Shown: piece after piece, positions 16,701 to 25,536 of the stretch
Layout: each line of letters opens with the position of its first letter
Numbering within the stretch: the stretch's first letter is position 1
NCBI RefSeq assembly: GCF_013085465.1
Contig: NZ_CP049838.1
Coordinates: forward strand, 8,308,001 to 8,372,000
Length of the DNA stretch: 64,000 nt
Direction of reading: 5' to 3'
Source: Streptomyces asoensis
GTDB lineage: Bacteria; Actinomycetota; Actinomycetes; Streptomycetales; Streptomycetaceae
Notes under the pieces: generated by a model
Database searches by the model: none
Told to the model about the DNA's origin: nothing
What the model saw: only the letters and a program-made list of their open reading frames with translations
Program-made: the position numbers and the translations under genes

Positions 16701-17924
16701 GTGGCACCGACCTTCACCTCCACCTCCCACCCCACCTCCGACCCCACCTCCCTCCTCACCTTCACCGAGGAGCACGAAGAGCTCCGTTCGACCCTGCGCC
16801 GCTTCCTCGCGGACAAGGCGCCGAGCGAGGCGGTACGCCGGGCGATGGGGTCCGCGCAGGGCCACGATCCGGCGCTCTGGCGGCAGATGGCGGGCCAACT
16901 GGGCCTGCACGGACTGGCGTTGCCGCAGGAGTACGGCGGCTTCGGCGGTGGCCCCGTGGAGCTGGGGATCGTCCTCGAGGAACTCGGCCGGGTCCTGCTG
17001 CCCTCGCCGTACTTCGCCACCGTGGCCCTCGCCGGACAGGCCCTCGCCGTGTCAGGCGACGACTCGGCGAAGGCACGCTGGCTGCCCGCGATCGCCGACG
17101 GCTCGCTGACCGGCACGCTGGCGCTGGCCGAGGAGAGCGGATCGTGGAACGTCGCGGACGTGGCGGCCGAGGCCGTGCACGGCGACGACGCCTGGCGGGT
17201 CTTCGGCACGAAGATGTTCGTCGTCGACGGGCACAGCGCCGACCTGGTCCTGGTCGTGGCCCGCGCGGACCCGGGCCCCGCGCTGTTCGCCGTCGACGGT
17301 GCCGCGCCCGGAGTGACCCGCACCCGCCTGGAGACGCTCGACCCGACGCGACGCCTGGCGCGGATCGACCTCGACGGGGCCCCGGCGCTGCGGGTCGGCC
17401 CGCCGGGCGACGCCACCGGGTATCTGCGCAGAGTGCTCGACCTCGCGGCCGTGGCACTGGCCGCCGAGCAGGTCGGCGGGGCGCGGGCCTGTCTGGACGC
17501 GGCGGTGGAGTACGCCGGGACGCGGGTGCAGTTCGGCCGCCCCATCGGGTCGTTCCAGGCGGTCAAGCACAAGTGCGCCGACATGCTGCTCAAGGTCGAG
17601 GCCGCGCGGTCGGCGGCGTACCACGCGCTGTCCGTGGCCGCCGGGACACCGGGCGGGCCGCCGCTGCCGGCGACGGCCGGGCGACCGGACGGACTGTCCG
17701 TGTCCGCCGCGATCGCCGCCGCCTACTGCGCGGACGCCTTCACCCACGCGGCCAAGGAGAACATCCAGATCCACGGCGGCATCGGCTACACGTGGGAGCA
17801 CGACGCACACCTCCACCTGAAGCGCGCGAAGTCGTCCGAGCAGCTCTTCGGCGGCCCCGCCATGCACCGCAGACGGCTGGCCGACCTGGTCGGCATCTCC
17901 GTGACCACGGCGACGGAAGGCTGA
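16701..17924 (+). CDS. Acyl-CoA dehydrogenase family protein
   Basis: A 407-residue dehydrogenase starting at GTG. The first 20 residues are a Thr/Ser/Pro-rich low-complexity stretch (TSTSHPTSDPTSLL) before the usual start of the helical domain, LTFTEEHEELRSTLRRFL. FAD contact is in TRVQFGRPIGSFQAVKHKCADM and the C-terminus has IHGGIGYTWEHDAHLHLKRAKSS without an E-G-T motif. It resembles the dehydrogenase at 2183 and may be the same subunit class. The position before a ligase and a MaoC dehydratase suits the first oxidation of a side-chain cycle. Confidence 0.9.
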   Translation: MAPTFTSTSHPTSDPTSLLTFTEEHEELRSTLRRFLADKAPSEAVRRAMGSAQGHDPALWRQMAGQLGLHGLALPQEYGGFGGGPVELGIVLEELGRVLLPSPYFATVALAGQALAVSGDDSAKARWLPAIADGSLTGTLALAEESGSWNVADVAAEAVHGDDAWRVFGTKMFVVDGHSADLVLVVARADPGPALFAVDGAAPGVTRTRLETLDPTRRLARIDLDGAPALRVGPPGDATGYLRRVLDLAAVALAAEQVGGARACLDAAVEYAGTRVQFGRPIGSFQAVKHKCADMLLKVEAARSAAYHALSVAAGTPGGPPLPATAGRPDGLSVSAAIAAAYCADAFTHAAKENIQIHGGIGYTWEHDAHLHLKRAKSSEQLFGGPAMHRRRLADLVGISVTTATEG

Positions 17925-17928
17925 TCAC

Positions 17929-19425
17929 GTGGGAATTCGCGACCGCCTGACCCGGCTGCTGGCCGAGGCCGCCGCCGACGCCGAGGCGATCGAGTACGAC
18001 GGCGGGTGGTGGACCTGGGGGCAGGTCCAGCGGACCGCGCGGGGTCTCGTCGAGGCACTCGACGCGATGGGCGCGCAGGCGGGCACCCGCGTCGGCGTCG
18101 TCCTGGAGAACCGGCCCGAGCACATCGCCGTGGTCGCCGCGGTGATCGCCTCCGGGCGGTGCCTGGTGATGCTGAGCCCGCTCCAGCCCGCCGTGCGGCT
18201 CGCGGCCGACATCGCCCGCTGCGGGCCGCCCGTGGTCGTCTCCGGCGCCGGACCGCTGGCCCGCGAGGGCGTCCTCGGAGCGGTGACCGCTCGGGGAACG
18301 GCCCTGGAGCTGGGCACGGACGGCACCCTGCGGGCCGTGGGCGGCACGGCACCCGCCGGGCCGCTCGCCGACCCCGGTGTCGCCGTGGAGATGCTCACCT
18401 CCGGCACCACCGGGCCGCCCAAACGCGTCCCGCTGCGCATCGGCCAGCTCGACCAGGCGCTGGTCTCCGGCGGGCAGACCCCGAAGCCCGAGCGGCTGCT
18501 GTCGCGGTCGGCGTCGCTCGTGGCCACCCCGCTCGTGCACATCGGCGGGCTGTGGCGGGCGCTCGCCTGTCTCGCGACCGGGCGCCGCATGCTGCTGATG
18601 CCCAGGTTCGCCGTCGAGCCCTGGGTGAGCGCCGTGGAACGACACGGGCTGAGGGCGGCGAGTCTGGTGCCGGCCGCCGTGCGGGCCGTACTGGACGCCG
18701 GGGTGCCCAAGGAGCGGCTGGCGAGCCTCCAGGTCGTCACCTCCGGCACGGCGCCCTGCCCGGCCGAACTCGCCGACGCGTTCCTCCGCACCTACGGCAT
18801 CCCCGTCCTGATGACCTACGGAGCCACCGAGTTCGCCGGCGCGGTGGCCGGCTGGACGCTGCCGTTGCACGAACGGTGGTGGCGGCGGAAGGCGGGCAGC
18901 GCCGGGCGCGCCTTCGACGGGGTCGAGCTGCGGGTGACGGGCGAGGACGGAGCCGAACTTCCGGTCGGCGGGACGGGACGCCTGGAGGTCCGGACCGAGC
19001 AGAGCACCCGGGGCGGCCGGACGTGGGTGCGCACCAGCGATCTCGCCCGGATCGACGCGGACCGGTTCGTCTGGATCGAGGGACGCGCGGACGACGCCAT
19101 CATCCGCGGCGGCTTCAAGGTGCAGCCCGAGACGGTCAGACGCGCGCTGGAGACGCACCCGGCGGTACGGGAAGCGGCGGTGGCGGGACTGCCGGACGCG
19201 AGGCTGGGCGAGGTGCCGGTCGCGGCCGTCGAGGTCGAGCCGGCCCGGCCCGCCCCGGACGCCGCCGAACTCGTCGCCCACTGCCGCGGCCGGCTCACCC
19301 CGTACGAGGTGCCGGCGCACATCGTCGTCCTCGACGCACTGCCCCGTACCCCGTCGAGCAAGGTGAGCCGCGTGGAGCTGCTGGATCTCGTCCGGGCCGG
19401 ACTCACCAGGGAGGACCAGGAATGA
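17929..19425 (+). CDS. AMP-dependent acyl-CoA synthetase (divergent P-loop)
   Basis: A 498-residue ANL ligase beginning at GTG with GAAGG 8 bases upstream. The ATP-binding loop at 157-166 reads TSGTTGPPKR, with Arg replacing the usual Gly after Lys. YGATEFAG, the hinge VRTSDLARIDADRFVWIEGR and the catalytic lysine in PRTPSSKVSR are present. Family members make acyl-CoA from free acids. The gene starts 4 bases after the dehydrogenase stop and its stop overlaps the next ATG, so it is in the middle of a coupled operon. Confidence 0.9.
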   Translation: MGIRDRLTRLLAEAAADAEAIEYDGGWWTWGQVQRTARGLVEALDAMGAQAGTRVGVVLENRPEHIAVVAAVIASGRCLVMLSPLQPAVRLAADIARCGPPVVVSGAGPLAREGVLGAVTARGTALELGTDGTLRAVGGTAPAGPLADPGVAVEMLTSGTTGPPKRVPLRIGQLDQALVSGGQTPKPERLLSRSASLVATPLVHIGGLWRALACLATGRRMLLMPRFAVEPWVSAVERHGLRAASLVPAAVRAVLDAGVPKERLASLQVVTSGTAPCPAELADAFLRTYGIPVLMTYGATEFAGAVAGWTLPLHERWWRRKAGSAGRAFDGVELRVTGEDGAELPVGGTGRLEVRTEQSTRGGRTWVRTSDLARIDADRFVWIEGRADDAIIRGGFKVQPETVRRALETHPAVREAAVAGLPDARLGEVPVAAVEVEPARPAPDAAELVAHCRGRLTPYEVPAHIVVLDALPRTPSSKVSRVELLDLVRAGLTREDQE

Positions 19426-20687
19426 CGACCGCCGACGAACGCTTCGGCGTGCTGACCGACGAGGCGGTCGAGCGCTCCCGCCGCCGCCTCGGCGTTCCCC
19501 AGCCCCAGCGCAACCCCCCGCACCACTACGAGGTGACCCGGGACGGCGTACGCCACTTCGCGTACGGCTACGGCGACGACAACCCCCTCTACGGCGACCC
19601 GGAGTACGCGGCCACGACCCGCTGGGGCTCGCTCGTCGCACCGCCCACCTTCCTGTACACGATGGGGGAGGACGCCGCCCCGGCGCCGGACCCGGAGACC
19701 AGGGCGCTGCTGAAGGGCGACCCGTTCGCCGGACTCGGCTCCTACCAGGCGGTGATGGAGTTCGAGTGGTGGCGTCCCCTGCGACTCGGCGACCGGTGCC
19801 GGGTGTTGCAGACCCAGGTGGGCGTGCACCTCAAACCCAGCAGCTTCGGCGGGCGCACCGCACACGTGGTCCGCGACTACCTCTACGCCGACGGGCGAGG
19901 CGGGATGCACGCCCTGCGGCGGGGCACCTGGATCAACGCCGAGCGGCACACCTCGAAGTCGAGGGCCAAGGAGCGACTCGTCCAGGAGCCCTACACCCCG
20001 GCGCAACTCGCCGAGATCGACGCGGCGTACGCGGCCGAGAGCCGACGCGGCGCCCGTCCCCGCCACTGGGAGGACGTCGAGATCGGCGAGGAGCTCCAGC
20101 CGCGGGTGAAGGGGCCGCTGACCACCACCGACGTGGTCGTCTGGCATCTGGGCTGGGGCATGCAGCTCACCCCGCCCGGCGCGTTCGGGATCGCCGCCAG
20201 GGTCCGGCGCAAGGCGCCCGGCCTCTATCCGCCGAACCCGCTGAACGTCCCCGACACCGTGCAGCGCCTGCACTGGGAGCCGGAGCGGGCACGGGAGCTG
20301 GGCCTGCCGGGCCCCTACGACTACGGCGCCATGCGCGAGACCTGGCTGTGTCATCTGCTCACCGACTGGATGGGCGACGACGGCTGGCTGTGGCAACTGC
20401 GCTGCGAGCACCGGAAGTTCAACTACCTGGGCGACACCACCTGGGTGCGCGGCACGGTCGTCGACAAACGGCGGGTGGACGGGCGGGCCGAGGTGCACGT
20501 CGACGTGCGGTGCGAGAACCAGCGGGGCGAGATCACCACCCCCGGCACGGCCGTCGTCCTGCTGCCGACCCGCGACCGCGCCGTCCGACTCCCGGCGCCG
20601 CCCGCCGCCGACATGGACGGCATGGTCGCCCACGAACTGGCCCGATTCGCCGTCACCGGCGATCAACCGCACGATTCCAGGAGGTAG
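19422..20687 (+). CDS. MaoC-like double hot-dog dehydratase (FAS1-like N domain plus MaoC C domain)
   Basis: A 421-residue protein with two hot-dog domains: an N-terminal FAS1/MaoC-N-like half to about residue 170, with HFAYGYGDDNPLYGDPEYAAT near 40-60, and a C-terminal MaoC half from about 205 that opens with HWEDVEIGEELQP. Such proteins hydrate trans-2-enoyl-CoA, including steroid side-chain enoyl-CoAs in the ChsH group. ATGA overlap with the ligase and GGAGG upstream. Its place just before the racemase, thiolase and DUF35-thiolase genes supports side-chain hydration ahead of C-C cleavage. Confidence 0.85.
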   Translation: MTTADERFGVLTDEAVERSRRRLGVPQPQRNPPHHYEVTRDGVRHFAYGYGDDNPLYGDPEYAATTRWGSLVAPPTFLYTMGEDAAPAPDPETRALLKGDPFAGLGSYQAVMEFEWWRPLRLGDRCRVLQTQVGVHLKPSSFGGRTAHVVRDYLYADGRGGMHALRRGTWINAERHTSKSRAKERLVQEPYTPAQLAEIDAAYAAESRRGARPRHWEDVEIGEELQPRVKGPLTTTDVVVWHLGWGMQLTPPGAFGIAARVRRKAPGLYPPNPLNVPDTVQRLHWEPERARELGLPGPYDYGAMRETWLCHLLTDWMGDDGWLWQLRCEHRKFNYLGDTTWVRGTVVDKRRVDGRAEVHVDVRCENQRGEITTPGTAVVLLPTRDRAVRLPAPPAADMDGMVAHELARFAVTGDQPHDSRR

Positions 20688-20689
20688 GC

Positions 20690-21454
20690 GTGTCCGACGA
20701 GGTACTGGTGGAGCGCCGAGGCGCGGTCCAGGTCATCACGATCAACCGCCCGGCGAAGAAGAACGCGTTGGACGCCGGAGTGGCCGCCGGAGTGGCGGCC
20801 GCGGTGGACGAGCTCGACGAGTCGGACGAGTTGCGGGTCGGCGTGCTCACCGGGGCGGGCGGCACGTTCTCGGCGGGGATGGACCTCAAGGCGTGGCTGC
20901 GGGGCGAGACGCCCGCGATCGAGGGCCGCGGCCTGTGCGGGATCAGCATGACGCCGCCGCGCAAGCCGCTGATCGCCGCGGTGGAGGGCTGGGCCCTGGC
21001 CGGCGGCTTCGAACTGCTGCTGGCCTGCGACCTGGTGGTCGCCGCCCGCACCGCCCGGCTCGGCGTACCGGAGGTGACCCGGTCGCTGGTCGCGCGGGCG
21101 GGCGCCGCTCTCCATCTGCCGCGCCGGATCCCGTACGCCATCGCCCTGGAACTGCTGCTCACGGGTGCCCCGATCGACGCCGAGCGAGCCGCCGCGCACG
21201 GCCTGGTCAACCGGCTCACCGACGAGGGCGGCGCGCTCGACGGCGCTCTCGAACTCGCCGCGGCCATCGCCGCGAACGGCCCGTTGGCGGTCGCGGCGAC
21301 GAAGCGGATCGCACGCTCCACCGCCGACTGGACGCTGGACGAGGCCTGGGGCAGACAGTTCGACATCGCGGAGCCGGTGTTCCGGTCGCAGGACGCCCGC
21401 GAAGGGGCGGCGGCCTTCGCGGAGAAGCGGGCGCCGGTCTGGAAGGGACGCTGA
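20690..21454 (+). CDS. Enoyl-CoA hydratase/isomerase family protein
   Basis: Crotonase of 254 residues. Both catalytic glutamates are present: Glu108 in AGGFELLLACD and Glu128 in LGVPEV, so enoyl-CoA hydration is plausible. The oxyanion segment is GGTFSAGMDLKAWL near 58-70. It starts at GTG two bases after the MaoC stop, with AGGAGG formed by the end of that gene, so it is translationally coupled. It resembles the actinobacterial EchA group of carnitinyl/crotonobetainyl-type hydratases; the physiological substrate is not shown. Confidence 0.9.
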   Translation: MSDEVLVERRGAVQVITINRPAKKNALDAGVAAGVAAAVDELDESDELRVGVLTGAGGTFSAGMDLKAWLRGETPAIEGRGLCGISMTPPRKPLIAAVEGWALAGGFELLLACDLVVAARTARLGVPEVTRSLVARAGAALHLPRRIPYAIALELLLTGAPIDAERAAAHGLVNRLTDEGGALDGALELAAAIAANGPLAVAATKRIARSTADWTLDEAWGRQFDIAEPVFRSQDAREGAAAFAEKRAPVWKGR

Positions 21455-21456
21455 CC

Positions 21457-22578
21457 ATGACGACAGGACCGCTCGCCGGCTGCCGGGTCGTCGAACTCGG
21501 CGGCATCGGACCGGGGCCGTTCGCCGGGATGCTCCTGGCCGACCTGGGCGCCGAGGTCGTGCGCGTGGACCGGCCCGAGCGGGCCGGCGAACCGGACGCG
21601 GGCGGACCGGCGGACGTGCTGGGCCGCGGGAAGCGGTCCGTCGTCCTCGACCTGAAGGACCCGGCCGCGACCGCCGCGCTGCTGCGACTCGTCGAGCGTG
21701 CGGACGTGTTGATCGAGGGGTTCCGTCCCGGCGTCACCGAACGCCTGGGCGTCGGACCGCACGACTGCCTGGCCCGCAACCCCCGGCTGGTCTACGGCCG
21801 GATGACCGGCTGGGGACAGGAAGGACCGCTCGCCGCGTCGGCCGGACACGACATCACCTACATCGCGCTGACGGGCGCGCTCGGCGCCATCGGGGAGGCG
21901 GGCGGCCCGCCGCGGATCCCGCTGAACCTCGTCGGCGACTTCGGGGGCGGTGGCTGCTACCTCGTGATCGGCGTCCTCGCCGCCCTGCACGCCGCCGACC
22001 GCACCGGCCGCGGCCAGGTCGTCGACGCGGCCGTCGTCGACGGCACCGCACACCTCCTCGCCAGCACGTTCGCCAAGCTCGGGCGCGGCGAGTGGAGCGA
22101 CGAACGGGGCGTCAACCGGTTCGACGGCGGCTGGCCGTTCTACGCCGTGTACGGGACCAAGGACGGCCGCCACATCGCCGTCGGCGCGCTGGAGCGCCCG
22201 TTCTACCGAAGCCTGGTCGCACTGCTCGACCTGGAGGTGGACCCGGACCGGCAGCACGACCGGTCGACCTGGCCGCGGTTGCGCCGGCTGCTGACGCGAC
22301 GCTTCGCGGAGCGCACCCGGGACGAGTGGGCGGAGCTGTTCGAGGGCACCGACGCCTGCGTGGCCCCCGTCCTGAGCCTCACCGAGGCGGCCGCCCACCC
22401 TCATCTCGCCGCGCGCGGAAGCCTCTTCGCCCGCGACGGCGTGGTCCAGCCCGCCGCCGCGCCCCGGTTCTCGGCGACCCCGTCGAGCGCGGGCCGCGCG
22501 GCACCGGCGGTCGGCGCCGACACCCAAGCCGTGTTCCGGGACTGGGGAGTCGACCCCGCCGTGCAGTTCTCCGACTGA
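21457..22578 (+). CDS. Alpha-methylacyl-CoA racemase
   Basis: CaiB/BaiF-fold protein of 373 residues with the racemase catalytic residues: His131 in AGHDITYI, Asp161 in LVGDFGGGG and Glu247 in VGALERPF, aligning with His126/Asp156/Glu241 of the mycobacterial enzyme. It inverts the 2-methyl centre of 2-methylacyl-CoA so that S-specific dehydrogenases can act. This is among the clearest substrate clues in the window: the compound degraded probably has a methyl-branched, isoprenoid-type acyl chain. Starts 2 bases after the hydratase stop. Confidence 0.9.
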   Translation: MTTGPLAGCRVVELGGIGPGPFAGMLLADLGAEVVRVDRPERAGEPDAGGPADVLGRGKRSVVLDLKDPAATAALLRLVERADVLIEGFRPGVTERLGVGPHDCLARNPRLVYGRMTGWGQEGPLAASAGHDITYIALTGALGAIGEAGGPPRIPLNLVGDFGGGGCYLVIGVLAALHAADRTGRGQVVDAAVVDGTAHLLASTFAKLGRGEWSDERGVNRFDGGWPFYAVYGTKDGRHIAVGALERPFYRSLVALLDLEVDPDRQHDRSTWPRLRRLLTRRFAERTRDEWAELFEGTDACVAPVLSLTEAAAHPHLAARGSLFARDGVVQPAAAPRFSATPSSAGRAAPAVGADTQAVFRDWGVDPAVQFSD

Positions 22579-22593
22579 CCCGAAGGAGCTTCC

Positions 22594-23739
22594 ATGCGAG
22601 ACGCCGTCATCGTCGACGCCGTACGCACCCCCATCGGCAAGCGGGGCGGCTCGCTCGCCCCGGTGCACGCGGCGGACCTGTCGGCCCGGGTGCTGAACGC
22701 CCTCGTCGAGCGCACCGGGGTGGACCCCGGCACGGTGGACGACGTGGTCTGGGGCTGTGTGACCCAGATCGGCGACCAGTCCAGCAACGTCGGCCGGTCC
22801 GCGGTGCTCGCCGCCGGCTGGCCCGAACACGTCCCGGCCGTCACGGTCAACCGGGCCTGCGGCTCCAGCCAGCAGGCCGTCGACCAGGCCGCCCACGCCG
22901 TCATGGCCGGCCAGTACGACCTCGTGGTCGCGGGCGGTGTGGAGACGATGAGCCGGGTGCCGCTCGGCTCGCACCGCACCACGGGACAGCCGTACGGGCC
23001 CGGGGTCCTCGCCCGGTACGACGGGTTCGAGTTCCACCAGGGCATCGGCGCCGAACTGATCGCCGAACGCTGGGGGCTGACCCGCGCCCGGCTCGACGAG
23101 TTCGCCGCCGGGTCGCACGCGAAGGCCGCCGCGGCGATCGACGCGGGCGTCTTCGACGACCACATCGTGCCGGTCGAGACCGACGGCATCAAGTTCACCG
23201 TGGACGAGGGGCTGCGGCGGGGGACGTCGGTCGAGACGCTGGCGCGGCTCAAGCCGTCGTTCAAGGAGGACGGCGTGATCCACGCCGGGAACTCCTCCCA
23301 GATCTCCGACGGCGCGGCGGCCCTGCTCGTCACCACCCCGGAACGGGCCCGTGAACTCGGTCTCGCCCCGATCGCCCGCTACCACACCGGAGCGGTCAGC
23401 GGCGCGGACCCGATCACCATGCTGCTCGGCCCGATCCCCGCCACCGAGAAGGTGCTGCGCCGCTCCGGGCTGAGCCTCGCCGACATCGGCGTGTACGAGG
23501 TCAACGAGGCGTTCGCACCGGTGCCGTTGGCCTGGCTGGCCGAGACCGGCGCAGACCCCGGCCGGCTCAATCCGCTGGGCGGGGCGATCGCGGTCGGCCA
23601 CCCGCTCGGCGGGTCCGGCGCCATCCTGATGACCCGGCTGCTGGCCCGGATGCGGCGCGAGAACCTCCGCTACGGGCTCCAGACCATGTGCGAGGGCGGC
23701 GGCACCGCGAACGCCACCATCATCGAGCTGCTGCGATGA
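22594..23739 (+). CDS. Acetyl-CoA acyltransferase (thiolase)
   Basis: A 381-residue thiolase that cleaves 3-ketoacyl-CoA with CoA. The acyl-accepting Cys89 is in NRACGSSQQ, His336 in AVGHPLGGSG and the second cysteine Cys366 in MCEGGG. AAGGAG lies 6 bases before the ATG. It is followed, with a 4-base overlap, by a thiolase-like aldolase fusion, so this operon seems to contain both thiolytic and aldolytic chain-shortening. It is similar to steroid FadA-type thiolases, but chain specificity cannot be read. Confidence 0.93.
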   Translation: MRDAVIVDAVRTPIGKRGGSLAPVHAADLSARVLNALVERTGVDPGTVDDVVWGCVTQIGDQSSNVGRSAVLAAGWPEHVPAVTVNRACGSSQQAVDQAAHAVMAGQYDLVVAGGVETMSRVPLGSHRTTGQPYGPGVLARYDGFEFHQGIGAELIAERWGLTRARLDEFAAGSHAKAAAAIDAGVFDDHIVPVETDGIKFTVDEGLRRGTSVETLARLKPSFKEDGVIHAGNSSQISDGAAALLVTTPERARELGLAPIARYHTGAVSGADPITMLLGPIPATEKVLRRSGLSLADIGVYEVNEAFAPVPLAWLAETGADPGRLNPLGGAIAVGHPLGGSGAILMTRLLARMRRENLRYGLQTMCEGGGTANATIIELLR

Positions 23740-25379
23740 CCGAACGTCCGCTGCCCCAACCGACGCTCGCCAGCGCCGGGTTCTGGCGCTCCGGGGCCGA
23801 CGGTGTGCTGCGTGTCGCCCACTGCGCGGACTGCGGGCGGTACTTCCATCCGCCGCTGCCGTTGTGCCCCTCCTGCCGCGGCCGCGCCGTGGCACTCGCC
23901 CCCGTCTCGGGCAGGGCGGTGGTCGTCGGGTTCAGCGTCAACCACCAGACCTGGCTGCCGAAGTTCCCGCCGCCGTACGTCGTCGCCGTGGTCGCCCTCG
24001 CCGAGGACGACCGGGCGCGCCTGACGACCAACGTCGTCGGCTGCGCGACGGACGAGGTGTACGTCGGCATGCCGGTCAGGGTGCGCTTCGAACAGCAAGA
24101 GGACGTGTACGTACCGCTGTTCGAGCCCGATCCGTCGGCCGACGGTCCGGGTCCGCTGCCCGAGCCACGCGACATCCGTGCCTCGGTGCGCCCCATGGCC
24201 TCTCCCCGGAAGTACGAGGACCGGGTGGCGCTGACCGGCGTGGGACAGTCACGTGTGGGCCGACGCCTGATGGTCGACCCCCTCTCCCTGACGGTCGACG
24301 CGTGCCTGGCCGCACTCGAGGACGCGGGCCTCGGCCCGGACGAGATCGACGGGCTCTCCACCTATCCCGGACCGAGCCCCGACGGCATGAGCGAAGGCGG
24401 CGTCACCGCCCTGACCGAGGCCTTGCAGCTGCGCCCCACCTGGGTCAACGGCGCCCGTGAAGTGCCGGGCCAGATCGGCTCGATCACCGCCGGCATGCTC
24501 GCGGTCGCCGCCGGGCTGTGCCGGCACGTGCTGTGCTTCCGCACGGTGTGGGAGTCCTCGCACGGCGCGCTGCTGCGGTCCGGGCAGTGGCAGGCCGGCG
24601 GCGGACGCGCCACGGGCATGTTCGAGTTCCGGGCGCCCTTCGGCGCCATGTCCGCCGCCCAGTGGATCGGCTGCAACGCCTCGCACTACATGCACCGGTA
24701 CGGCGTCGGCCGCGAGGCCCTCGGCGCGATCGCCGTCACCGCGCGGGCGAACGCGGCCCGCAACCCCGAGGCCCTGCACCGCGACCCGATGACGCTCGAC
24801 GACTACTACGGCGCCCGCGTTATCACGACCCCGTTCGGCCTCTACGACTGCGACGTCCCCTGCGACGGCGCGGTGGCCGTCGTCGTCTCGGCGATCGAGA
24901 CGGCGTACGACCGTCCCCGGCCGCCCGTCCTGGTCGAGTCCGTCGGCACGGCCGTACTGGAACGGCTCAGCTGGGACCAGGACACCCTGACCCACCTGCC
25001 GCAGTCGCACGGCCCCTCCGCGCACCTGTGGAGCCGCACCGGCCTCACCCCCGCCGACGTCGACGTCGCCCTGCTCTACGACGGGTTCACCTTCAACGCC
25101 CTGTCCTGGATCGAGGGCCTCGGCTTCTGCGGACCGGGTGAGGCGACCGACTTCATCGCCGGGGGCCGGACCATCGCCCCCGACGGCGACCTCCCGCTCA
25201 ACCCGCACGGCGGCCAGCTCTCGGCGGGCCGGCTGCACGGCTACGGCTTCGTCCACGAGGCCATGAGACAGCTGCGCGGCGACGCGCCCGGGCGACAGGT
25301 CGGGGGTGCCCGGGTGGCGGTGGTCACGGCGGGCGGGGGAGTGCCGTCGGGGGCGATGCTGCTGAGGAAGGCGGAGTAG
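23736..25379 (+). CDS. DUF35 OB-fold / thiolase-like (SCPx, Ltp2-like aldolase) fusion
   Basis: A 547-residue protein joining two normally separate parts. Residues 1-130 are a DUF35 domain with a zinc ribbon (Cys30, Cys33, Cys44, Cys47) and an OB fold; a Pro-rich linker follows; residues 160-547 are a thiolase-like lipid-transfer domain ending in NPHGGQLSAGRLHGYG. In steroid catabolism separate Ltp2 and the DUF35 part of ChsH2 form a retro-aldolase that cuts a 3-hydroxyacyl-CoA side chain from the ring. No thiolase active-site Cys-Gly-Ser motif is seen, consistent with aldolase chemistry. ATGA overlap with the thiolase gene. Confidence 0.88.
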   Translation: MTERPLPQPTLASAGFWRSGADGVLRVAHCADCGRYFHPPLPLCPSCRGRAVALAPVSGRAVVVGFSVNHQTWLPKFPPPYVVAVVALAEDDRARLTTNVVGCATDEVYVGMPVRVRFEQQEDVYVPLFEPDPSADGPGPLPEPRDIRASVRPMASPRKYEDRVALTGVGQSRVGRRLMVDPLSLTVDACLAALEDAGLGPDEIDGLSTYPGPSPDGMSEGGVTALTEALQLRPTWVNGAREVPGQIGSITAGMLAVAAGLCRHVLCFRTVWESSHGALLRSGQWQAGGGRATGMFEFRAPFGAMSAAQWIGCNASHYMHRYGVGREALGAIAVTARANAARNPEALHRDPMTLDDYYGARVITTPFGLYDCDVPCDGAVAVVVSAIETAYDRPRPPVLVESVGTAVLERLSWDQDTLTHLPQSHGPSAHLWSRTGLTPADVDVALLYDGFTFNALSWIEGLGFCGPGEATDFIAGGRTIAPDGDLPLNPHGGQLSAGRLHGYGFVHEAMRQLRGDAPGRQVGGARVAVVTAGGGVPSGAMLLRKAE

Positions 25380-25419
25380 GAAAGGCGGATCGGGTGGCGC
25401 GGACGGCTGCCTTCTCCGG

Positions 25420-25533
25420 GTCGTGCAGTTCCAGCAGGCCGGGCGGCGGCGCGAACGGGCACGCGCCGGATCGGGGGGAGGGGAACTCCGGCAGGTCCGC
25501 CGCGACGTCGCTTCCGGCCCCGTTCTCGGTCAT
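25420..25533 (-). pseudogene. Relic of a CYP105-like P450 N-terminus
   Basis: The leftward frame starting 3 bases after the acyl-CoA dehydrogenase stop begins MTENGAGSDV and continues with DLPEFPSPRSGACPFAPPPG. That matches the N-terminus of CYP105-type P450s, including CPFAPPPG in the intact P450 at 59784. After about 38 codons the similarity ends, and the rest of the P450 is missing; the end of the DUF35-thiolase gene takes its place. This points to a deletion or rearrangement junction. A short unrelated ORF cannot be fully excluded. Confidence 0.6.
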
Positions 25534-25536
25534 GGT

